Translations under genes and position numbers: made by a program
Part shown: in pieces, positions 1 through 8,284 of the stretch
How the letters are laid out: every line of letters starts with the position of its first letter
How positions within the stretch are numbered: the first letter of the stretch is position 1
The notes under the pieces: generated by a model
What the model was told of the DNA's origin: nothing
Seen by the model: only the letters and a program-made list of their open reading frames with translations
Database searches by the model: none
Source: an uncultured Clostridia bacterium
GTDB lineage: Bacteria; Bacillota; Clostridia; Oscillospirales; CAG-272
DNA: 8,634 nucleotides
Direction: 5' to 3'
Assembly (NCBI GenBank): GCA_904502015.1
Contig: CAJGEA010000075.1
Span: forward strand, 1 to 8,634

Positions 1-723
<723 letters not shown>

Positions 724-781
724 CCAACTGCCCATTGGCTATACACCTCATCCCCCCTGATACGCTCCCCCTTCCCCTTTT

Positions 782-818
782 GCGGGAGACGCCCGCAATT
801 CCGGGGTTTCCAACCCCG
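782..818 (+). other. Two small tandem hairpins downstream of uvrB
   Basis: GCGGG (782-786) pairs with CCCGC (792-796). A perfect CGGGGTT stem (802-808) pairs with AACCCCG (812-818) around a 3-base loop. The second stem is strong, but no T-run follows, so it is not a standard intrinsic terminator. It may protect the uvrB transcript 3' end or attenuate read-through into the next gene. Function is inferred only. Confidence 0.3.
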
Positions 819-902
819 ATAAACACTTGAAATTTGAGTTCGGAATGCGTTTCGCCGCTCATATTTCGTTTTTTTCGATGTTGAATCGCGAAATTTCATG
901 TT

Positions 903-932
903 GGGAACTGAATTTTAGCGGTTCCCTATACT
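903..932 (+). promoter_or_regulatory. Candidate promoter with palindromic operator for the GH31 gene
   Basis: A near-perfect inverted repeat, GGGAACTG (903-910) and CGGTTCCC (919-926) around AATTTTAG, pairs in all 8 positions with one G-T wobble. It abuts a good -10 hexamer, TATACT (927-932), which is 5' of AGAAGG (949-954) and the ATG at 963. No good -35 lies at 16-18 bp; the nearest, TTGGGA at 901-906, has a 20-bp spacer. The palindrome therefore fills the -35/spacer region, where a repressor or activator dimer would bind. A carbohydrate-responsive regulator is plausible but not shown. The spacing does not fit the Firmicutes LexA box, GAAC-N4-GTTC. Confidence 0.45.
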
Positions 933-962
933 AAAAGAAAGCCGAGTTAGAAGGTACGCACT

Positions 963-3719
963 ATGAAAAAATTAACATTTTTACTTTGCACACTCTGCCT
1001 GCTCTTGATGATTACGGTGACCGCCTGCACCACCGTCCCCGACGAACCGAAGTCCGAACCGGTTACCACCCACGAGGTAACGGCAGCCTCCTCCGAGCAC
1101 GATTCCGGGTCATCAATGCCGGAGGAATCCGGCAACGTGGAAACCGAGACCGAGACCATGGTAGAACCCGAGGTGATCTCCGTCACCGAAGGAAGGGTGC
1201 GAGTCATGATCTTGTCGGAATCCCTTTTGCGAGTGGAGATCGCCAGAAGCGGCTCCTTTGAGGATCGCGCCACCTTCGCCGTTACGGGTCGGGATGCCTT
1301 TAAGGGAATCTCCCCCGATCTGGTAAAGCAGACCAAGAAGGACGGCCACGTCCTGATCTCTACCCCTCTCTATACCGTGTCCCTCAAAAAAGGCGCCTCC
1401 ACTATCCACGACGTACAGATACAGGACGGGGAGGGCGAGACCCTGTGGAACCCGCAGGAGCTTCCCCATAAATCTGAATGCTATCTCCCCGAGCCCTTTG
1501 AGACCCCCGACGCGTGGTACTTCAACGATTCCCCCCGCCTCGTGAAAGCAGAGGATCCCTATACCCCCAACGGTGAGCGCCACAACGGCTGGACTTGCAG
1601 AACCACCGCCGAGGACTACTACATCTTCGTCCCGCTGGGCGACGCCGCGCGCCTCCGTTACGACTTCAACAAGCTGACGGGAGCCTGCGAGCTGGTGCCC
1701 ATCAAAACGCTGGGGCTGTGGTACTCCCGCTTTACCCCCCTGTCCGACCAAGATATCTACTCCCTCATAAATACCTACCGCGACCACGACTTCCCGCTGG
1801 ACGTCTTCGTGGTGGACACCGACTGGCGACTGGGCGGCTCCACGGGCTATGACGTCAATACCACCCTGTTCCCCAACATCGAGGAATTCTACGCCAAGGC
1901 AAGCGCGCTGGGCGTCTACACCCTCATGAATGACCACGTCCGCGACTACAGCGGCTCTATTTTGGATCCCGATCAGCTCACGTGGTTCACCGAAAACCTC
2001 CAGAAAAAGCTGAATCAGGGCATGAGCGCGTGGTGGTACGATCGCAACTGGCACTATCATCTGAACTCCCCCTTCAGCAGCTACCACGGTGACCTCCTGG
2101 GGCAGGATATGTACTACACCCTCACCGACGCCGTCAACGGAAACGACCGCACCTGGATGCTCTCCAACCTATACTGGATCACGAATGCCACCATTACGTC
2201 TACGCCCCACGTCTCCTCCCACCGCTACAGTCTGCAGTGGACAGGCGACATTCAGAGTAACCGCCAGGGGTTGAGTCGAGAGCTGGAGAACGCGGTCTAC
2301 GCGGGCGCGGCGGCAGCTATGCCCTATGTCCTCAGTGATATCGGAGGCCACTTGGGTGACCCCGATCCCGATCTTTATATCCGTTGGGTGCAGTACGGAG
2401 CGCTGTCCTCCATCATGCGCCTCCATGCCTGCGGCCATGACCGCTCGCCGTGGATCAAGGGAGAGGCCGCCGAGGATATTTCCCGCGTGTATATCCGTAT
2501 GCGCTACCGTCTCATGCCCCTGTACTACAGTCTGGTGCGGGACAACTTCGATACGGGCATGCCCATCATGAGGCGGTTGGATTTTGTCTACCCGCAATAT
2601 GAGGAGGCTCGCCGCAACGACCAGTATCTACTGGGCGACAGCATTATGGTGGCGCCCATTACAGGTGCGGCTGACTATCAGCCCATCCCCACCGAGTGGT
2701 TCACCACCGCCCAGGGAGAGAAGGGTCTGAACGCCGCTTACTATAAGAATGAGTCCCTGTCGGGGAATCCCACCGTGACCCGTGTGGACCCCTCGGTCAA
2801 CTTCGACTGGGGCAACGGCTCTCCCGGCTACGAACTGCCGAACGACAACTACAGCATCCGTTGGACTGCTACACTGACCAACAAATCCGAGCACCCCATC
2901 CGTCTGGCCGCGCTGTCCGATGACGGCATCCGCGTCAAGGTGAACGGCGAGCTTGTCATCGACAACTGGGCGGCATCGGATTCGGTACTGACCGAAAATA
3001 CCTCCTTCCGCATAGAGGCAGGACAGACCTGTGAGCTGGTGGTGGAATACTACGAGCTGGGCGGTGGGGCCAAAGCGCAGCTCTACTACAGCCCCATCTT
3101 GTCCGAGGACGGCAAGGAGTACCGCGACGTATTCATTCCCGACGGAACGTGGGTCGACATCTGGTCGGGCGAGACCTTTACGGGCCCCAAAACCGTTTCG
3201 GTGGGTCATACCGTCTACACCTCCCCCATTTTCGTCAAAACAGGCAGCTTCACGGTACTGGCCGACGACGCTGACACCCTGTCCACCGCGAATTGGGGTA
3301 AGCTGGCCATCGATGCCTACCCCGCCGCCGATAAAGCTGACTACACCTACACTCTCTACGAGGACGACGGCACCACCGAGGACTACCAAAGCGGTAAGTC
3401 CCGCCGTACCGCCATCCGCATGGTTCAGGACGGCAAGGAACTGTCCGTCGGCATCTCCCCCTCCGAGGGTGACTACACCACCGATTTCACCACCCGCACC
3501 TACACGCTCCGTATCCACGAGGTGGAGGGCTTCAAGGTGGATTCCGTTACCGTAAACGGCGAAAAGGTGGAGTTTACCCGCCTGCAAAAGTCTGCAGCCT
3601 ACACCGAGGGCGGCCTGCCCTTCGCATTCGACACCGCCGCCTGCGACAGCAACGTGGTGCTGATCACCTTTGAAGCGCCCATCGACGCTGTCACGACCGT
3701 CCTCGTCAACCACAAGTGA
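963..3719 (+). CDS. Secreted glycoside hydrolase family 31 lipoprotein with PA14 and DUF5110 domains
   Basis: This 918-residue protein is predicted to be anchored outside the cell membrane and to cleave alpha-linked sugars (alpha-glucosidase or alpha-xylosidase type; substrate not readable). A lipoprotein signal at 1-22 ends in lipobox VTAC with Cys22 as lipid anchor. An acidic Thr/Ser/Glu linker follows at 23-70, then the GH31 N-terminal beta-domain (about 72-245) and the barrel from about 248. Barrel landmarks are LGLWYSRFTPL (250-260), VVDTDWR (283-289), WWYDRNW with probable nucleophile Asp360, WTGD with probable acid/base Asp429, and SDIGG (458-462). The C-terminal sandwich starts near LLGDSIMVAPI (556-566). 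A PA14-like domain (about 585-710; DDGIRVKVNG at 653-662) interrupts it before VFIPDGTWVDIWSGE (723-737). A DUF5110-like domain (TLYEDDGTTEDY, 797-808) spans about 770-850. AGAAGG lies 8 bases before the ATG. The gene stands between uvrB and uvrA with gaps over 200 bases on both sides, so it probably has its own promoter. Family call is firm; specificity is unknown. Confidence 0.93.
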   Translation: MKKLTFLLCTLCLLLMITVTACTTVPDEPKSEPVTTHEVTAASSEHDSGSSMPEESGNVETETETMVEPEVISVTEGRVRVMILSESLLRVEIARSGSFEDRATFAVTGRDAFKGISPDLVKQTKKDGHVLISTPLYTVSLKKGASTIHDVQIQDGEGETLWNPQELPHKSECYLPEPFETPDAWYFNDSPRLVKAEDPYTPNGERHNGWTCRTTAEDYYIFVPLGDAARLRYDFNKLTGACELVPIKTLGLWYSRFTPLSDQDIYSLINTYRDHDFPLDVFVVDTDWRLGGSTGYDVNTTLFPNIEEFYAKASALGVYTLMNDHVRDYSGSILDPDQLTWFTENLQKKLNQGMSAWWYDRNWHYHLNSPFSSYHGDLLGQDMYYTLTDAVNGNDRTWMLSNLYWITNATITSTPHVSSHRYSLQWTGDIQSNRQGLSRELENAVYAGAAAAMPYVLSDIGGHLGDPDPDLYIRWVQYGALSSIMRLHACGHDRSPWIKGEAAEDISRVYIRMRYRLMPLYYSLVRDNFDTGMPIMRRLDFVYPQYEEARRNDQYLLGDSIMVAPITGAADYQPIPTEWFTTAQGEKGLNAAYYKNESLSGNPTVTRVDPSVNFDWGNGSPGYELPNDNYSIRWTATLTNKSEHPIRLAALSDDGIRVKVNGELVIDNWAASDSVLTENTSFRIEAGQTCELVVEYYELGGGAKAQLYYSPILSEDGKEYRDVFIPDGTWVDIWSGETFTGPKTVSVGHTVYTSPIFVKTGSFTVLADDADTLSTANWGKLAIDAYPAADKADYTYTLYEDDGTTEDYQSGKSRRTAIRMVQDGKELSVGISPSEGDYTTDFTTRTYTLRIHEVEGFKVDSVTVNGEKVEFTRLQKSAAYTEGGLPFAFDTAACDSNVVLITFEAPIDAVTTVLVNHK

Positions 3720-3766
3720 ACCAATATCTTTTCGTAAGCAATTTTTTGATATAAGGACACCTCTGA

Positions 3767-3898
3767 ATATTCAGCGTCGGAGAGCAGCGAGAAGCTTTTC
3801 TCCGCACGCATAAGGATGTTCATCAAAATTTTGAACCCGTTGCCAACGATATTTTGACACAACTTGGATTATCTTACACCGACATACAAGGCGGGTAA
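3767..3898 (+). pseudogene. Possible decayed C-terminal gene fragment
   Basis: In the gap between the GH31 gene and the membrane-protein gene, one frame is open for 43 codons between TGA (3764-3766) and TAA (3896-3898). Its composition is protein-like, for example HQNFEPVANDILTQLGLSY near the end. It has no credible start codon or ribosome site, so it cannot be an intact gene. It could be the tail of a lost gene or a chance opening; I do not recognise the family. The same gap holds a 12-bp perfect palindrome, CTGAATATTCAG (3763-3774), a short GAGAA/TTCTC hairpin (3789-3802) without a T-run, and an isolated TATAAG (3750-3755) that might be a -10 box. Confidence 0.2.
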
Positions 3899-3935
3899 TT
3901 CCTTAACAAACGTAAAGATAGAACGGAGAAACATT

Positions 3936-4445
3936 ATGTCAAGGAAAAAGAAAACCTCCACGGCTTCGTATACCACCGCAACAAAACCCCGCCGCATTTC
4001 CCTGCGCGATCCTCTCTACATCACCCTGACCATCCTGATTTTTCTCGCGCTCGTGGCGGCACTTGTCACCTTTGAGCTGCTGGGCTGGTTTGACGGCATT
4101 GTGGGCAGCGTCCTGTCGGTCATCATGACCCTGCTCGCCTGCGTGTGCGTATTTGATCTCGGTCTGCTCTTCTCGGCTTGCATGACCTTCGGAGAGGGTA
4201 TGGTGAACGCAGGCAAGAACGACGAGGGTGTGCAGATGGTCTTTCACGCCTCCGAGGTCAAGCGCCTTGAGATGCGTGACAAGCAAAACAACACCCAGCC
4301 CGACGACCTGCCCGTATACAAGTACTGCGAGATCGTCTTCGTCATGGAGAGCGGGCGGCAGAACCGCCGCGCCACTCGCCGTATGACCGCTGAGAAGCTC
4401 ACCGCCATCCGCGAGGCGCTGCGCGCAGAGCAGGCAAAGCGATAA
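3936..4445 (+). CDS. Small two-helix membrane protein of unknown function, upstream of uvrA
   Basis: I do not recognise a family. The 169-residue protein has a basic N-terminus (MSRKKK, then KPRR at 17-20) that should stay in the cytoplasm. Two hydrophobic helices follow at about 27-49 and 54-80, the second containing Asp74. A soluble, charged C-terminal part of about 85 residues ends in a basic stretch rich in Arg and Ala. By the positive-inside rule both ends are cytoplasmic, with a very short outer loop. I chose the ATG at 3936 because GGAGA (3925-3929) sits 6 bases before it. The frame extends in frame to a TTG at 3864, but that start lacks a ribosome site and its extra 24 residues look random. 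Only 28 bases separate this gene from uvrA, so the two are probably co-transcribed. A TTGACA (3854-3859) upstream lacks a matching -10. A link to repair is not supported beyond position. Confidence 0.75.
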   Translation: MSRKKKTSTASYTTATKPRRISLRDPLYITLTILIFLALVAALVTFELLGWFDGIVGSVLSVIMTLLACVCVFDLGLLFSACMTFGEGMVNAGKNDEGVQMVFHASEVKRLEMRDKQNNTQPDDLPVYKYCEIVFVMESGRQNRRATRRMTAEKLTAIREALRAEQAKR

Positions 4446-4473
4446 AAAACCATTACACCGTAAAGGAAACGAT

Positions 4474-7308
4474 ATGCAAACATCCATTGTCATCAAAGGC
4501 GCACGGGTACACAACCTCAAAAACATCGACGTGACCATCCCCCGCGACAAGCTGGTGGTCATGACGGGGCTTTCGGGCTCGGGCAAATCCTCCTTGGCAT
4601 TTGACACCATCTACGCCGAGGGTCACCGCCGCTTCGTGGAGTCGCTGTCCTCCTACGCGCGTATGTTCCTCGGGCAGATGGACAAGCCCGACGTGGACAT
4701 GATCGAGGGGCTGTCCCCAGCCATCTCCATCGACCAGAAGACCACCTCCAAGAATCCACGCTCCACGGTGGGTACGGTGACCGAGATCTACGACTATCTT
4801 CGCCTGCTCTACGCCCGCGTGGGTATCCCCCATTGCCCGATCTGCGGCAAGGAGATCCGCCAGCAGACGGTGGATCAGATCATCGACCGCATTCTCACCC
4901 TGCCCGAGGGGACCCGCTTCTTGGTGCTTTCCCCCATCGTGCGCGCCCAAAAGGGTATGCACGAAAAGCCCTTGGCCGACACCAAGAAAAAGGGCTACGT
5001 GCGCGTGCGGGTGGACGGGAACCTCTACGATCTGTCCGAGATCATTCAACTGGACAAGAATAAAAAGCACAGCATTGAGATCGTGGTTGACCGACTCGTC
5101 ATGCGGGAGGGCATCCGCCCCCGTCTCGCCGACTCGGTGGAGAGTGCGCTGTCCGCCGCTGAGGGACGGATCATGATTCTGACTGTGCCGCGCGACGGTG
5201 AGGAGGAGCAGGAGATGTCCTTCTCCCAGACCTACGCCTGCGAGGAGCACGGCATCTCGTTTGGCGAGCTGGAACCCCGTATGTTCTCCTTCAACAATCC
5301 CGCGGGCGCCTGCCCCACCTGCGCGGGCATTGGTGACATGCAGCGCATCGCGGTCAAAAAGCTCATCCCCCACCCCGAGATGACCTTATGGGAGGGCGCG
5401 ATCCAGGTCAACGGCTTTAAGACTCTCGACCCGAATAGCTGGAACGGCCCGCTCTTTGAAGAAGTGGGACGGCGGCACGGCTTCCGCATGGATCAACCCG
5501 TCTCTACCTTTACGAAGGAGGCGCTGAACGCGCTGTACTACGGAACGGGGGAAGAGACCTACACCGTCACTCGTCATTTCGGCGACCGCGCCACCCACCA
5601 GACCGTCCGCTTTGAGGGCGTGGTGGGCATCATGGAGTCCCGCATTCGTCAGGGCGGCTTCGGCTCGGACAGTTACGAGGATTTCGTGGAGGACGCCCCC
5701 TGCCCCGAATGCCACGGCAAGCGCCTCTCTCCCACCTCGCTGGCGGTGACCGTGGGTGGACTCAACATTCACGATTTCTGCAACCAATCCATTGGCGACG
5801 CACTCGCCTTCATCAACGGGCTGACGCTTGAGGGCAGCGAGGCGGTCATTGCCCGCGACATTCTCAAGGAGATCCGCGCCCGTCTCGGCTTTCTCGTAAG
5901 CGTGGGTCTGGACTACCTGACCCTCTCCCGCAAAGCAGGCACGCTGTCGGGCGGTGAGGCACAGCGCATCCGTCTGGCCACCCAGATCGGCTCGTCCCTC
6001 GTGGGCGTGCTCTACATTCTGGACGAGCCCAGCATCGGTCTGCACCAGCGCGACAACTCCAAGCTCATCGCCACCCTCAAAAAGCTCCGCGATCTCGGCA
6101 ACACCGTCATCGTGGTGGAGCACGACGAGGAGACCATGGCGGAATCCGATTTCATCGTGGACATTGGCCCCGGCGCAGGCATCCACGGAGGTCGGGTGGT
6201 CGCGGCGGGCACGCCTGAGGAGGTGGGGGCTGACCCCAACTCGATCACGGGCGCGTATCTGTCTGGTCGGCTTCGCATAGAAGTCCCCTCCGAGCGACGG
6301 GCGGGCAACGGGCAATATCTGTCGGTACGCGGTGCCGCCGAGCACAATCTCAAACACGTGGACGTGGACATTCCCCTGGGCAAGCTGGTGTGCGTAACGG
6401 GCGTATCGGGCTCGGGCAAATCCTCGCTCGTCAACGGCATTCTCTACCCCGTTCTGGCCGCCGAACTCAATCGCGCCGTGACCTACCCCGGTGCGCACGG
6501 TTCGGTGGAGGGTATCGAGCATCTGGACAAGGTCATTGCCATTGACCAGAGCCCCATCGGGCGCACGCCGCGCTCCAACCCCGCGACCTATACCTCCCTC
6601 TTCAACGACATCCGCGATCTGTTCGCGCAAACGCAGGATGCCAAGGCCAAGGGCTTTGGCCCCGGTCGATTCTCCTTCAATGTCAAGGGAGGTCGGTGCG
6701 AGGCCTGCGAGGGCGACGGCGTCAAGAAGATCGAGATGCACTTCCTCCCCGACGTGTACGTTGCCTGCGACGTGTGCAAGGGCAAGCGGTACAATCACGA
6801 CACGCTGGAGGTGCGCTACAAGGGTAAGAATATTTTTGACGTGCTGGATATGACGGTGGAGGAGGGCCTTTCCTTCTTTGACGGCATTCCCAAGATCCAG
6901 CGCAAGCTTCAGACCCTTTTCGACGTAGGTCTCGGCTACGTCAAGATCGGTCAGTCCTCCACCACGCTCTCGGGCGGTGAGGCACAGCGCGTCAAGCTGG
7001 CCGCCGAGCTGGCCAAGCGCGGCACGGGCAAGACCATCTATATTCTGGACGAGCCCACCACAGGTCTGCACACCGACGACGTTTCCCGTCTTCTGACCAT
7101 TCTGCAACGTCTCTGCGACGGGGGCAACACCGTGCTGGTGATCGAGCACAATCTGGACGTCATCAAGTGCGCCGACCACATCATCGACCTCGGCCCCGAG
7201 GGGGGCGCGGGCGGCGGCACCGTGGTGGCAACGGGTACGCCCGAGGAGGTCTCGCAATGTGAAGCATCCTACACGGGACAATTCCTGCGCGAAAAGCTGA
7301 AGCAATGA
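4474..7308 (+). CDS. uvrA: UvrA, excinuclease ABC subunit A
   Basis: UvrA is the dimeric ABC-type ATPase that recognises damaged DNA and loads UvrB. The 944-residue length is normal (about 940-960). Both nucleotide-binding domains are complete. The first has Walker A GLSGSGKSS (32-40), signature LSGGEAQR (491-498), Walker B LYILDEP (513-519) and His550. The second has Walker A GVSGSGKSS (643-651), signature LSGGEAQR (832-839), Walker B YILDEPT (856-862) and His892. Zinc ligands are Cys121/Cys124 with Cys410/Cys413, and Cys742/Cys745 with Cys765/Cys768. In the third site the usual CxxC is CEEH (Cys256, His259), paired with Cys280/Cys283; this probably still binds zinc. The ATG at 4474 follows AAAGGA (4462-4467) by 6 bases. 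The gene lies 28 bases after the membrane-protein gene and ends before a strong terminator. No SOS (LexA) box was found directly upstream. Identification is secure. Confidence 0.98.
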   Translation: MQTSIVIKGARVHNLKNIDVTIPRDKLVVMTGLSGSGKSSLAFDTIYAEGHRRFVESLSSYARMFLGQMDKPDVDMIEGLSPAISIDQKTTSKNPRSTVGTVTEIYDYLRLLYARVGIPHCPICGKEIRQQTVDQIIDRILTLPEGTRFLVLSPIVRAQKGMHEKPLADTKKKGYVRVRVDGNLYDLSEIIQLDKNKKHSIEIVVDRLVMREGIRPRLADSVESALSAAEGRIMILTVPRDGEEEQEMSFSQTYACEEHGISFGELEPRMFSFNNPAGACPTCAGIGDMQRIAVKKLIPHPEMTLWEGAIQVNGFKTLDPNSWNGPLFEEVGRRHGFRMDQPVSTFTKEALNALYYGTGEETYTVTRHFGDRATHQTVRFEGVVGIMESRIRQGGFGSDSYEDFVEDAPCPECHGKRLSPTSLAVTVGGLNIHDFCNQSIGDALAFINGLTLEGSEAVIARDILKEIRARLGFLVSVGLDYLTLSRKAGTLSGGEAQRIRLATQIGSSLVGVLYILDEPSIGLHQRDNSKLIATLKKLRDLGNTVIVVEHDEETMAESDFIVDIGPGAGIHGGRVVAAGTPEEVGADPNSITGAYLSGRLRIEVPSERRAGNGQYLSVRGAAEHNLKHVDVDIPLGKLVCVTGVSGSGKSSLVNGILYPVLAAELNRAVTYPGAHGSVEGIEHLDKVIAIDQSPIGRTPRSNPATYTSLFNDIRDLFAQTQDAKAKGFGPGRFSFNVKGGRCEACEGDGVKKIEMHFLPDVYVACDVCKGKRYNHDTLEVRYKGKNIFDVLDMTVEEGLSFFDGIPKIQRKLQTLFDVGLGYVKIGQSSTTLSGGEAQRVKLAAELAKRGTGKTIYILDEPTTGLHTDDVSRLLTILQRLCDGGNTVLVIEHNLDVIKCADHIIDLGPEGGAGGGTVVATGTPEEVSQCEASYTGQFLREKLKQ

Positions 7309-7316
7309 ACAAGAAT

Positions 7317-7360
7317 AACCGCCCGTATCCCACGGTGACCGTGGGATACGGGCGGTTTTT
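7317..7360 (+). terminator. Strong intrinsic terminator after uvrA
   Basis: The arms 7317-7335 and 7339-7357 are perfect complements (19 bp, GC-rich, core CCGCCCGTATCCCACGG) around a TGA loop, and the 3' arm runs into TTTTT. It starts 8 bases after the uvrA stop. The opposing helicase gene ends at 7398, so the hairpin lies between convergent genes. Read on the - strand, only a weak T-rich tail (GGTTATT) follows, so termination there would be weaker. Confidence 0.95.
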
Positions 7361-7397
7361 AGTTTTATATGAACGGAAGTTTGCGTACCGTGTTCCT

Positions 7398-8225
7398 TTA
7401 TCGCTCCTCGTTCATCTCACGGAATTTTACAAACAGTGCGCACCATTCAAGCATAACCGTACCCTCTGATCCATATCGGTTTTTGGCAACCGTAACCTCG
7501 GCCTCGTCGGGCTTGTTAAGATCGGAGTCATCACGAACGGTGACATTGTAATAGCCATCCCGATAGAGAAGAATCACCGTATCCGCACGATTCACCCCGA
7601 GCTCGCCAATCATCGTTGCCAGATCGTCAAGCCGCGGGTGCTTGTCCTTTCTATACTCAAGACCGCGCCACAACTGCGACGTGACGATAACGGGAATCTG
7701 CTTTTTACGCGCCAGCTCGGCAAGCTGTCCCATGATTTCGTTGATTTCCTGTCTGCGATCGGCGCTTCCCGATCCCGATGTCATGAGCTGCAGATAGTCA
7801 ATCACGATTAGGCCAATACGATCGTCATTTTCAATTTTGTTTTCTATGTCTTTTACGCTCACAGGCGTTTCATCAGCAATCACAATATTCATACCACGCA
7901 GCCTTGCCGCGGCTTCATCCATGCGTGCTGTTTCTTCCTCTGTGAGCGTTTTCTCGCGGATGCGGTACGCATCCACCTCAGCCAAGCTGCCCATCATTTT
8001 TGAGCGAGTCTGCGCTTCTGACATTTCAAGAGAAAAAATATACACGGTATTGCCGCACCTTTGCGCGTACTCCATAGCCACATGAAGCGCCAGTGCGGTT
8101 TTCCCCATTCCCGGGCGGGCGGCAATGCAGATTAGGTTGCCTCGGTCGAGCCAAACCACATTATTGAAGATGGCCAAGCCGTTCTCTTTCGTTTCAGTCC
8201 GAAGGATTGGAGCAGGTTCATTCAT
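7398..8225 (-). CDS. Standalone DnaB-type helicase motor domain
   Basis: The 275-residue product matches the C-terminal RecA-like ATPase domain of replicative helicase DnaB, which unwinds DNA as a hexameric ring. Visible motifs are Walker A RPGMGKT (37-43), SLEM (65-68), Walker B VIDYLQLM (141-148, Asp143), SQLWRG (183-188) and KNRYG (248-252, the probable arginine finger). Full DnaB is about 450 residues; the N-terminal helical domain that organises the ring and contacts primase is absent. The usual SDLRESG-IEQDAD segment is diverged to DDLATMIGELGVNRADTV (200-217). I start at the ATG at 8225 because AAAGGAG lies 9 bases upstream. The frame stays open to an ATG at 8321, but that extension reads the tRNA remnant in reverse and has no ribosome site. 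Base composition is more AT-rich than in uvrA. The gene faces uvrA and begins about 60 bases from the tRNA half. Such short DnaB_C proteins are typical of phages and mobile elements, so acquisition is likely. A KaiC/RadA-like ATPase is less likely given YLQLM and KNRYG. Confidence 0.85.
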   Translation of the reverse strand: MNEPAPILRTETKENGLAIFNNVVWLDRGNLICIAARPGMGKTALALHVAMEYAQRCGNTVYIFSLEMSEAQTRSKMMGSLAEVDAYRIREKTLTEEETARMDEAAARLRGMNIVIADETPVSVKDIENKIENDDRIGLIVIDYLQLMTSGSGSADRRQEINEIMGQLAELARKKQIPVIVTSQLWRGLEYRKDKHPRLDDLATMIGELGVNRADTVILLYRDGYYNVTVRDDSDLNKPDEAEVTVAKNRYGSEGTVMLEWCALFVKFREMNEER

Positions 8226-8284
8226 TTTTTCATTCTCCTTTGTATCTCTCAAGCGCATCAAGAACCTTATGATACACAAGTTGA

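Noticed and set aside
903..926. LexA (SOS) box upstream of the GH31 gene
   Set aside because: GAAC and GTTC are present but 12 bases apart; the Firmicutes box needs 4.
2628..3713. 361-codon open frame on the - strand opposite the GH31 gene
   Set aside because: Shadow of the GH31 coding frame, with Gly/Val-rich composition and no recognisable motif.
3854..3859. TTGACA as -35 of a uvrA operon promoter
   Set aside because: No acceptable -10 hexamer at 15-19 bp; kept only as a remark.
3864..3935. TTG start for the small membrane protein
   Set aside because: No ribosome site before the TTG, and the internal ATG at 3936 has GGAGA at 6 bases.
4453..5373. 306-codon open frame on the - strand at the start of uvrA
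   Set aside because: Same reason: antisense to conserved UvrA motifs and no start signal.
5386..7305. 639-codon open frame on the - strand opposite uvrA
   Set aside because: It mirrors the complete, motif-perfect uvrA; GC-rich codons keep the opposite frame open. No ribosome site and low-complexity His/Val/Gly content.
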